From assembly GCA_965662775.1 (NCBI GenBank), contig CBFIIW010000013.1, forward strand, positions 24,472-88,471: DNA of 64,000 nucleotides, written 5' to 3'. The position numbers and the translations under genes were made by a program. The notes beneath the pieces were generated by a model. That model did no database searches and was not told the DNA's origin. It worked only from the letters and a program-made list of their open reading frames with translations. This stretch comes from UBA7985 sp002690455 (GTDB lineage Bacteria; Pseudomonadota; Alphaproteobacteria; UBA7985). Shown one piece after another: positions 52,636 to 60,339 of this stretch (position 1 is its first letter; each line of letters starts with the position of its first letter).

Positions 52636-53223
52636 CTAGTGCAACCGCATGTAAATGACCACTGCCAGCACCAGCACGAGACCGGCGGCGAGGGTAAACC
52701 AACCGAAGTGGCGTTCGATCAGCGGTCTGACCCGCGGGCCAAACAGGGCAAATAGCCCCGCAACAAGGAAAAACCGAGAACCACGAGCCAGGACAGAGGC
52801 GGCAATGAAAACTGGTACGCTGATCTCAAAGGCACCAGAGGCGAGGGTAAAGACCTTGTAGGGAATAGGGGTAAAGCCGGCTAGGAAAACGATCTGCCAG
52901 TCAAAAGCGCGGAAGGTCTCCTCAAAGCCCTTAAGCTCGTTAGCCTGGCCGATAAGGTTGAGAAGCGGTTGACCGATTTGGTCGAAGGCCAGCCGACCGA
53001 TGGCATAGCCAATCAACCCGCCAAGCACTGAGCCGACGGTGCAAATCAGTGCAGCCAGCCACCACCAGGCCCGACGCGCGAGCACAATCGGTGCGATGAG
53101 TAGGTCTGGCGGAACTGGAAAGAATGAGCTCTCTGCGAGCGAAACCAAAAACAGGGCGACCAGAGCACGGGGACGCTCGGCCTGCTTTAGGGTCCAGAAA
53201 TATAGGGATTTCAGCCACCCCAT
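52636..53223 (-). CDS. YqaA-like membrane protein (SNARE-associated/VTT family)
   Basis: A 195-aa protein of the DedA-related YqaA group. It shows ESSFFPVPPDLLIAPIVL (Glu and Pro in the re-entrant loop), GSVLGGLIGYAIGRLAFD, and FTPIPYKVFTLASGAFEISVPVFIAASVLARGSRFFLVAG, all typical. VTT proteins act in phospholipid or lipid-carrier turnover. Operon with dsbB (9-base gap). Confidence 0.92.
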   Translation of the reverse strand: MGWLKSLYFWTLKQAERPRALVALFLVSLAESSFFPVPPDLLIAPIVLARRAWWWLAALICTVGSVLGGLIGYAIGRLAFDQIGQPLLNLIGQANELKGFEETFRAFDWQIVFLAGFTPIPYKVFTLASGAFEISVPVFIAASVLARGSRFFLVAGLFALFGPRVRPLIERHFGWFTLAAGLVLVLAVVIYMRLH

Positions 53224-53287
53224 GCGCTAAAACTCCTTGGCGCTGTAAACGTCCCCCCTTATACACTGACATCCTGCGCCGTGCAGT

Positions 53288-53372
53288 GCCCCCGTGGCGG
53301 AATTGGTAGACGCGCGTGATTCAAAATCACGTTTCTTCGGGAGTGCCCGTTCGAGTCGGGCCGGGGGCACCA
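53288..53372 (+). tRNA. tRNA-Leu (anticodon CAA)
   Basis: A class-II tRNA with variable arm. Acceptor GCCCCCG pairs with CGGGGGC (53362-53368), discriminator A and an encoded CCA follow. Anticodon stem CGTGA/TCACG encloses loop TTCAAAA with CAA at the anticodon (reads TTG). The T-loop is TTCGAGT. Confidence 0.95.
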
Positions 53373-53706
53373 GCGCAGGTCATCGACTGCTTGAAGCTTG
53401 GGAAAGACGGCCTTTTTCAGTGCGCGTCATTACCGCACTGGGGTGCAAATGGGGGCTCGTCAGTCTCCTCTGAGAATTCGCGCCCTTACCCAATTTAGCG
53501 GGCTAATCAATTGCCCTCTCCGCTTTCGCGAACTAGTTTTAGCGTTGCATCTCTGGTGAAATGCGCATTTCGGAGGCGATTAGTGGAAATTGGTCCGTTA
53601 AACTTACCAATTTACTAGCCGGTTTTTGTGTGTTTAATCGAGGGCAGATAGACGCCAGAATTGGGCGGATGTCTCAATATGACACATCGTTTCGGGAGGA
53701 CAATCA
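53373..53706. other. Intergenic region tRNA-Leu to dctP
   Basis: 334 bases without a gene. It contains the inverted repeat CAGTGCG/CGCACTG (53418-53440), the palindrome of 53587-53613 listed separately, and GGGAGGA in front of dctP. Probable dctP promoter region; no integrase or repeated tRNA end is seen. Confidence 0.5.
53587..53613. promoter_or_regulatory. AAATTGGT-N11-ACCAATTT palindrome, candidate operator of the TRAP locus
   Basis: Perfect 8-base arms (53587-53594 and 53606-53613) lie 94-120 bases upstream of the dctP start. TTGGT/ACCAA half-sites are common for GntR-family regulators, though usually with tighter spacing. No regulator gene is adjacent in the window. Confidence 0.5.
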
Positions 53707-54801
53707 ATGAAACGTCGTGAGTTTCTTAAAGGTGCTAGCGTCGCCGGTGTAGCTGCTGGTGCAGCCGCTGCGACCGGTCTTGCAACCCCAGCACTCGCGC
53801 AGGGACGTGAGAAAATCACCATGGTAACGACTTGGGGCCGAGGCTCCTTTGGCGTCCATGATGCAGCACAGCGCTTCGCTGACTACGCAAGCGAAATCAC
53901 AGATGGCACGCTTGAAGTCGACTTGAAGGCCAATGGCGAACTGTCATCCGGTACGCAGGGCGCATTTGACGCCGTTACCTCTGGTGCTGCTGATGCCTAC
54001 CATGCTGCGGCCTACTACTACATCGGCCAGAGCATGGCGATGGGCTTCTTTACTGCCGTTCCTTTCGGCATGACCGCAGTCGAACTGAACACTTGGATGT
54101 ACCATGGTGGCGGTCAGGAGCTGATGAACGAAGCCCACGAGGAATTCGGCATGCGCGCGTTCCTCGCCGGTAACACTGGCCTGCAGGGCGGTGGCTGGTT
54201 CCGCAAGGAGATCAACTCTGCGGCTGACTGGGAAGGTCTGAAGTACCGGATGCCAGGTCTCGGTGGTATTGCGATCGCAAAGCTGGGTGCATCTTCGATC
54301 ACCATGGCCGGTAGTGAAATCTACCAGGCGCTGCAGTCCGGTGCCGTTGACGGTGCAGAATGGATTGGTCCGGCATCTGATGAGTCACTGGGTCTTCAGG
54401 AAGCTGCTCCGATTTACTACTCTGCTGGTTTCCACGAGCCGGGTTCCGGTCTGTGTGTCAGCCTGAACCTTGACCGTTGGGATTCCCTGTCCGGTTCGCA
54501 CCAAAAGGCCATCGAAGTGGCTGCTGCTGCGACCAACGACATCGGTCACTGTCAGTACCTGGCAGCAAACGGTGCAGCGCTGGAGCGCTTGATTGCCGGT
54601 GGTACACGCGTTCTGGAATTCCCGGATGACGTTTGGGATGCTCTGGGCCGTGCTTCCATGGAAGTGTTTGACGAGAATATGGACGATGACCTGTTCAAGC
54701 GTTGCTACGACAGCTTCCGTACCTCCATGGCAGCAACCTCGGGCTGGGTTTCCCGCTCGAACGGTGCTTACACCGCACAGCGCGACCGCGTTCTGGGCTA
54801 A
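53707..54801 (+). CDS. TRAP transporter substrate-binding protein (DctP/TakP-like)
   Basis: A 364-aa periplasmic binding protein exported by the TAT route: MKRREFLKGAS (twin Arg plus FLK) then an Ala-rich h-region and ATPALAQ cleavage. The mature part has VPFGMTAVELNTWMYHGGG, FPAGNTG-like FLAGNTGLQGGGWFRKEIN, and the DctP helix GSEIYQALQSGAVDGAEWIGP. Similarity to TakP suggests a 2-oxo acid or related monocarboxylate. GGGAGGA precedes the ATG. A terminator follows, which should raise its expression above the permeases. Confidence 0.93.
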   Translation: MKRREFLKGASVAGVAAGAAAATGLATPALAQGREKITMVTTWGRGSFGVHDAAQRFADYASEITDGTLEVDLKANGELSSGTQGAFDAVTSGAADAYHAAAYYYIGQSMAMGFFTAVPFGMTAVELNTWMYHGGGQELMNEAHEEFGMRAFLAGNTGLQGGGWFRKEINSAADWEGLKYRMPGLGGIAIAKLGASSITMAGSEIYQALQSGAVDGAEWIGPASDESLGLQEAAPIYYSAGFHEPGSGLCVSLNLDRWDSLSGSHQKAIEVAAAATNDIGHCQYLAANGAALERLIAGGTRVLEFPDDVWDALGRASMEVFDENMDDDLFKRCYDSFRTSMAATSGWVSRSNGAYTAQRDRVLG

Positions 54802-54825
54802 GCCCACGATACGAACCGCTACAGG

Positions 54826-54850
54826 GAGGCCGCTTTCGGGCGGCCTCTTT
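54826..54850 (+). terminator. Terminator/attenuator between dctP and dctQ1
   Basis: GAGGCCGC (54826-54833) and GCGGCCTC (54840-54847) form an 8-bp stem followed by TTT. The short T tract could allow read-through into the permease genes, giving more binding protein than permease. Confidence 0.8.
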
Positions 54851-55091
54851 CACCGGCAACCAACCTGCCTTGGTGTCGGCTTATCAGCCTGAAGGCATTG
54901 CCTGAAGCTCGATTGTTGCTGCCGAACTTATTACCCGATCAGTCCCCACCAAAGATCGGCGTTATGCATGCTGGTTTTGTTGCTGAATGGTCTCGCGGCC
55001 GTCGACCGAACCGCGGCCATAGTTGAAGCTGTGGGATTAATGCCCTGCGCAGGTTAAGTTAACCCTCTGTTGTTTTTGAGGTGCTGCCATC

Positions 55092-56375
55092 ATGGCCTTG
55101 TTGAATGGAATAGTTTTCCTGCTCCAGCAGATCGCTCTGGGCTTTGTGAATCTGGTGCTCGCACCATACAACGCCGGGCTTTGGGCCTGGGGTATCCTGA
55201 CAGCAGATATCCGTGCAGACGAGGCCGCTACCGCTCTGGAGCCCCTGACGGCTAGACTGGCTGAGGCCGGAGAACTGAGCGCCTTCGAGGCCGCCCTCGA
55301 TGGTCAACGCAATATCCTCGCCGCCGCAACTGATGCAATCGACAATGGAACCATAACTGCGAATACGGCAGACTTTCTCGAATTTGCTCGCTTGAAATCA
55401 CTCGCTGTAGAGTTCCCGGCTGACCCCTATATCGTGAGCGCCTTGCTGTACTGGAAGTCCTCTGAGCTCTTCTTCTCGGTGGCTGCTCTGGTTATCGGGC
55501 TTTTGATCGCCGGTATCATCTATCGCCCCATCCTGCGCGGTGTCGCCGGTGGCATCAACACCTTCAACGGTACGCTGGGAAAATTGGCTTCATGGTTTGC
55601 TTTGCTGATGGCCTTTCAGCAGATCATGATCATTTTTCTGCAGCAGGTTTTCCGTGCGAACGGACTACCAATATCCTTCTTCGGCCTCGAGCTGGTCCCA
55701 GGGGATGATGTTCTCTCGATGCCATGGTTCGCCACTGAACTTTTGCTCTACAATGCGATCATCATTGCCTTCGCTTGTGCTTACACTTTCTTGGAAGAAG
55801 GGCACGTGCGCGTGGACCTGATCTATGGTGCCATGAGTCGTCGTGTCCGCCATTGGATGGACGTGGTCGGTACGCTGATCTTTCTGCTGCCATCTATGGT
55901 GGGGCTATGGTGGGTGTGTTGGAGCCTTGCGATGAACAAGATGTTCCAAATCACCTCCTTCAATCCAATGACGTCTGAAATCCTCACACGTAACTTTGAG
56001 GGGCGAATTGCTGGCATTTCCAGCTTTAAACAGCTGAACTGGAACACCTCGACCGGTGAGAATTTCAGCCATGTACCGCTCTACTACATACTCCTGCTGG
56101 TTCTTGCAGGGCTGATGATGCTTCAAGGTGTAGGGTTCTTGTTTTCCAGCATAGAAAAGGGGCTGACCACCGATGCAGAGCACGACCGCAAGGCCCGCGA
56201 ACGTGAAGATGAGGCCTCGATCCGTGACGCAGAAACCGCTGCGGCGGTGGCGGTGGCAGCGGCAGTGCCGGACGCCGATCCGGACAAGGCTTCACCCAGT
56301 GAAACTGACACCGTCGGCATGACCCGAAAGCCCAACGCCACCGACGCCAGCCAGCCTGCGCTCGGCTCGGCCTGA
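55092..56375 (+). CDS. Extended TRAP small permease DctQ1
   Basis: A 427-aa protein, about twice the usual DctQ length. Residues 1-30 hold a hydrophobic segment, 40-120 a soluble helical domain (ALEPLTARLAEAGELSAFEAALDGQRN), and 130-150 another TM. The DctQ core follows from about 165 (LASWFALLMAFQQIMIIFLQQ, TYTFLEEGHVRVDLIY-like AYTFLEEGHVRVDLIYGAMSRRVRHWMDVVG), and the tail from about 355 is charged and Ala-rich. Both soluble additions are unusual. GAGGTG precedes the ATG. It directly precedes the giant DctM1. Confidence 0.85.
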   Translation: MALLNGIVFLLQQIALGFVNLVLAPYNAGLWAWGILTADIRADEAATALEPLTARLAEAGELSAFEAALDGQRNILAAATDAIDNGTITANTADFLEFARLKSLAVEFPADPYIVSALLYWKSSELFFSVAALVIGLLIAGIIYRPILRGVAGGINTFNGTLGKLASWFALLMAFQQIMIIFLQQVFRANGLPISFFGLELVPGDDVLSMPWFATELLLYNAIIIAFACAYTFLEEGHVRVDLIYGAMSRRVRHWMDVVGTLIFLLPSMVGLWWVCWSLAMNKMFQITSFNPMTSEILTRNFEGRIAGISSFKQLNWNTSTGENFSHVPLYYILLLVLAGLMMLQGVGFLFSSIEKGLTTDAEHDRKAREREDEASIRDAETAAAVAVAAAVPDADPDKASPSETDTVGMTRKPNATDASQPALGSA

Positions 56376-56407
56376 ACTGACCCGATTACCAAGGAAAGAT
56401 TTGTCGC

Positions 56408-59400
56408 ATGCTCTTTGGATTAGATGGCGTCGAACTCAGCCTCATCATCGTTTTCGCAACGTTGTTTATGGCAATTCTGTCCGGTTATCCGGTCGCCTTT
56501 GCGCTGTCTGGTTCAGCGATCATCAGCTTCATTCTCATTGCGATCGGTTCAGAATTGGGCTGGCTCCTGATGGAGTTTGAGGGGCAGAATTACCCGCTTC
56601 TTGCCGTTCATAACCAGATATTTGATGCACCAGCGTGGATAAAGGGTCTGGACGTGTTGGCGCTCTGGGGGATTAACAGTTTCTCAAGAGCCTTTGGCGA
56701 AAACCAGAATGATACCCTGCTTGCTGTGCCACTGTTTGTGCTCATGGGGATCGCCCTGGAACGGTCAAAAATCGCCGAGGAACTGCTGACCTCAATGGGA
56801 CGCTTGTTCGGTGGCATGCCCGGTGGTTTGGCCGTGTCGGTTGTGCTGGTGGGTGCGCTTCTGGCCGCCTCGACAGGAATTGTGGGTGCAACGGTTGTGA
56901 CCATGGGGCTGATCTCCCTACCGACCATGTTGCGGGCTGGTTACTCCAAGGAACTCTCCACCGGCGTTATCGCCACCTCAGGGACACTGGGCCAGATCAT
57001 CCCGCCTTCGATTGTACTGGTGCTTCTCGGGTCAATGGTCGGGGATATCTATTCGGCGGCGCAGAAGAAGCGTTCGCAGGAGCTTGGAATCCCGCTGCCG
57101 GAACTTCTGGGTGACAACATTGCGATTTCTACCGGAACGCTGTTCAAAGCCGCGTTTATTCCCGGAGTGGTGCTTGCATTGCTCTATGCGGCCTACGCGC
57201 TGGGATTTGCCCTGCTGCGTCCGAAATCAGCCCCGCCGATCAAGCAGAGCGATGATGCTAATAACTATGATCTGCTGGCTGACTACGGCCGCTCGGTCGG
57301 GCTAGCGGCAGGCGCTATTGCTATTCCGACCCTCGCCTTTATCGGTATCTGGATTTCGGCGGCGTTCATGGGTCTCTCTGGCTCGCAGAAGCCGCCGGAA
57401 GACGCGCTCGAATTCTCAAGCGTACAAGCTATGCTGGAAGAGATCGAGCGGGCCCGCCCCTCAGATGCAATGAGCGATGCTGACTTTGCGGATTTGCAAG
57501 ACTACACGGCGCTGCTTTCACGCGGAAAACCCGTGCCCGAAGACCTGCAGGCGCGCATGGATTCAATCTTGGGCGGCATGACTGGCGAAGCGCTTGTCGA
57601 CACTCTGCGCGTTACGGAGTTTAAGGAACGCAAAGAGACGCTTCAGCGCAGTGTATCTCGTTTTGCCCAGTCAATAGATGTCATGCTTGGTGCTGATATC
57701 GCCATGCCATATCAGGACGTTGCAGCCCGCGTGGACGTCGCAAAATCGCTGGAAGAGCTGAGTACAGCGGTCGAGGGTGCGCCGCGAGGGCAGGCGGTTC
57801 AATCGCTGGTCAACCGAGCCGACCGTGAATTCGACTTCACGCCATACCAACTTGCGTCGGACGACTACACCTCAAAGCTGTCAAAGCTGCGCCGCAAATC
57901 GGTGCTGCGAAAGTTCAAAGACGACCCAGACGGCGCGATGGTGGAGTTGAATGCGCGGTCGGAGGTTCTGTCGGAAAAAATTGATGCTCTGCTGGGCCTA
58001 TATGGTCCGTTCTTCGATGCGCCAACCCGCGCTGCGTTTGAAGGCAACATGGTGCTGATCGAAGAGGCCACAGACCTTGAAACACAGCTCAACGCGATCC
58101 GTGCGCTGCCTGCGTCAGGTGATCTCGACGTCGCCTTGGGGGCTGTGAATAGCTTGCTTGAGCGCGAGGCTTACCTCGCCGCGTCGTTCGCCTATGACCG
58201 GTCGGTCCGGCAGGTTGCACGCGGGCAGTTGCCTTTCGACATTGCTCGGCCAATGAACTCCGATGCTGCCAATTTGCTGCGCATGTCTTTCTCCGATCTT
58301 GGTTCGGGCGAAGGACCGAAGCAGTTATCGACCTTTTTTAGAGACAGCCTTGCCGCATATAGGGTGCCGCCAGTGTCTATTGGCGTTTCGGCTTTCCTCG
58401 TCATTGTGTCGATGGCTCTGGCGCTGGCAGCCGCCCTCCGGCCGCGTGAGACACAGATACCACTGATGATTGGTGCCCTTGGCGTCATTGGGTTCCTTGT
58501 GGCAGCGGTCTACTGGGTGTCACCCCATACTGATCCTTGGCTGCGCACACTGATTTATGCCGTTCCAACGCTGCTTATTTTGGTCGGATTGATCAGGGCC
58601 GTGCCGCGCCTGCTCCAGGTTGAAGTCATCCGCGTAGTGGTACCGCCAGTGGTATTGATTGTCGCTGTTCTGGGTTCGATTTTCGGTGGCATTACTAACC
58701 CTACGCCAGCCGCAGCTTTGGGTGCGGGCGGGGCCATGCTGCTTTCCGCGATCAAGCTGCTGGAGCGCAAGGAACAGGTCGGCCCCTTCGACAATCGCAT
58801 CGGCCGTAACCTGTTGCTTTGGACGGCTGCCTCGATCGCCGTAATGCTGTTGATCAAGGCCAACTTCCTCGATGGCGGACAGGCGGTGGGTTTCGGCCGT
58901 GGGACCGCTTCGTCCCTGGCCGGGGTCCTGTATGTTTTCTCCATCCTTGGCATGATTTACGCGGCCATGGTGCTGCTAAGCGCGCGGGTTGACACCCGTG
59001 TCGTGCCCAATCCGCGCTCGATCCGCGGGGCAGTCGCGTCTTACATGTTCAGCCGTGACCGGGTACTGACCTCAATCCTGATGGAAACCGCCAAGGTTTC
59101 AGTCATGGTCTTTGCGATTCTCATCGGTTCCCAGTTGCTGGCGCTGACACTGCGCTCGTTTGGCGGGGAAGAGTATATCGAGCACTTCCTGCGCTCCTTC
59201 GAAGACCCCCGCACACTGTTGTTAGTGGTGATGATAGTTCTGTTCATCCTTGGCTTCGTCCTCGACTTTATCGAGATCATCTTCATTGTGATCCCGATTG
59301 TCGGGCCGGTGGTCTATGGAGCTGACCCTAACATCATGCATCCGGCTTGGATTACGATTCTAATTGCAGTTAACCTGCAGACCTCGTTTATCACCCCGCC

Positions 59401-59572
59401 CTTCGGATTTGCCTTGTTCTACCTGCGTGGGGTAGCACCACCTGAAATTCAGACCAGCCACATCTACCGGGGTATCGTCCCATTCGTGATCATTCAGGTC
59501 GTGGGCCTGACCATCCTTTGGTTCTTCCCACAAATAACCACCTTCCTGCCGGAACTGTTACCGGAAAACTAG
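56408..59572 (+). CDS. Giant TRAP large permease DctM1 with soluble insert
   Basis: A 1,054-aa protein; usual DctM proteins are 425-600 aa. The N-terminal half of the DctM fold is normal (LAVPLFVLMGIALERSKIAEELL, LLAASTGIVGATVVTMGLISLP, SGTLGQIIPPSIVLVLLGS). After a TM at about 297-318 comes a soluble, helix-rich insert (about 322-648: VQAMLEEIERARP, LQDYTALLSRGK, KSLEELSTAVEGA, VNRADREFDFTPY). Several additional TMs precede the conserved C-terminal half (LGFVLDFIEIIFIVIP, LQTSFITPPFGFALFYLRG). AAGGA precedes the ATG; the stop overlaps the next start by one base. Confidence 0.88.
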   Translation: MLFGLDGVELSLIIVFATLFMAILSGYPVAFALSGSAIISFILIAIGSELGWLLMEFEGQNYPLLAVHNQIFDAPAWIKGLDVLALWGINSFSRAFGENQNDTLLAVPLFVLMGIALERSKIAEELLTSMGRLFGGMPGGLAVSVVLVGALLAASTGIVGATVVTMGLISLPTMLRAGYSKELSTGVIATSGTLGQIIPPSIVLVLLGSMVGDIYSAAQKKRSQELGIPLPELLGDNIAISTGTLFKAAFIPGVVLALLYAAYALGFALLRPKSAPPIKQSDDANNYDLLADYGRSVGLAAGAIAIPTLAFIGIWISAAFMGLSGSQKPPEDALEFSSVQAMLEEIERARPSDAMSDADFADLQDYTALLSRGKPVPEDLQARMDSILGGMTGEALVDTLRVTEFKERKETLQRSVSRFAQSIDVMLGADIAMPYQDVAARVDVAKSLEELSTAVEGAPRGQAVQSLVNRADREFDFTPYQLASDDYTSKLSKLRRKSVLRKFKDDPDGAMVELNARSEVLSEKIDALLGLYGPFFDAPTRAAFEGNMVLIEEATDLETQLNAIRALPASGDLDVALGAVNSLLEREAYLAASFAYDRSVRQVARGQLPFDIARPMNSDAANLLRMSFSDLGSGEGPKQLSTFFRDSLAAYRVPPVSIGVSAFLVIVSMALALAAALRPRETQIPLMIGALGVIGFLVAAVYWVSPHTDPWLRTLIYAVPTLLILVGLIRAVPRLLQVEVIRVVVPPVVLIVAVLGSIFGGITNPTPAAALGAGGAMLLSAIKLLERKEQVGPFDNRIGRNLLLWTAASIAVMLLIKANFLDGGQAVGFGRGTASSLAGVLYVFSILGMIYAAMVLLSARVDTRVVPNPRSIRGAVASYMFSRDRVLTSILMETAKVSVMVFAILIGSQLLALTLRSFGGEEYIEHFLRSFEDPRTLLLVVMIVLFILGFVLDFIEIIFIVIPIVGPVVYGADPNIMHPAWITILIAVNLQTSFITPPFGFALFYLRGVAPPEIQTSHIYRGIVPFVIIQVVGLTILWFFPQITTFLPELLPEN

Positions 59573-60339
59573 TGAGGCTCGGCGGGGATATCCTTGCCGG
59601 GGCAGGGGTGTTACTGGCTTTTGCTCTGGTTTTTCTGGTTGGGGGATGGGCGTCGATCGGGGCGCCGCCCCAGCCTTTTGCGCCGACGGAAGGCCTTTAC
59701 GTTTCTGGGCTCTGGCTGCAAGCCGTCATCCTCGCACTCCTGATTCTCCTGTCCCTGATTGCACCTCGGTCGTCGCGACTGTCGCTTGCAGGGCTATTTG
59801 ACCGGGCCATGAGGCTGTTCTGGTGGATTGCGGGGCTTTGCCTGATGCTCGCCGTTGGTCTTGTCTTTTTGCTGGCGACGACCCGTACCCTCTTCGACCT
59901 GGGCAGCTTCCCCCCGCGTGAGCGCTGGTGGCTTGTGCCAGCGGGGTTGAGTCGACCAGAAGCCTGGTGGGTGGAGACAAGTCTTGCGCTGTTCGGGCTG
60001 TCACTGGCACTGAGCGTCCCCGTGCTGCTGCGCGCTGGCGGTCATGTGAGCCTTGATGTGCTTTGGACCCATTTTGGTCCAACCTTGCGACGCTGGATCA
60101 GGCACGGTGGCAGCCTGCTGCTTGCGCTACCGGTCGGCTGGCTGTTGCTGGCTAAGGGAACGCCCTTCGCTGCTCGATCCTGGCAGCAGTGGGAGGTGTC
60201 GGCCAATTTCGGGATTGAGTATGTGTTCCTGGTAAAGACCACTGTTCCGCTTCTGGGTTTTCTGCTGCTCATGACAGCGGCCTTTAACTTGCGTCCAACA
60301 CCCCACGGCCCGTCCGGCCAGAGCGCGGGGTCACGCTGA
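59572..60339 (+). CDS. TRAP small permease DctQ2
   Basis: A 255-aa four-TM DctQ: VLLAFALVFLVGGWASIG, AVILALLILLSLIAP, LFWWIAGLCLMLAVGLVFLL, then HVSLDVLWTHFGPTLRRWIRHGGS in the place of the EGHVRVDLIY motif. GTG 59572 overlaps the TAG of DctM1 (TAGTG), a sign of translational coupling; no separate Shine-Dalgarno is needed. Its stop overlaps the DctM2 start. It is the normal-size counterpart of DctQ1. Confidence 0.85.
   Translation: MRLGGDILAGAGVLLAFALVFLVGGWASIGAPPQPFAPTEGLYVSGLWLQAVILALLILLSLIAPRSSRLSLAGLFDRAMRLFWWIAGLCLMLAVGLVFLLATTRTLFDLGSFPPRERWWLVPAGLSRPEAWWVETSLALFGLSLALSVPVLLRAGGHVSLDVLWTHFGPTLRRWIRHGGSLLLALPVGWLLLAKGTPFAARSWQQWEVSANFGIEYVFLVKTTVPLLGFLLLMTAAFNLRPTPHGPSGQSAGSR

Noticed and set aside
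53288..53706. Integration site of a mobile element at tRNA-Leu
   Set aside because: No integrase, no repeated tRNA 3' end, and the downstream genes look like a normal transporter locus.
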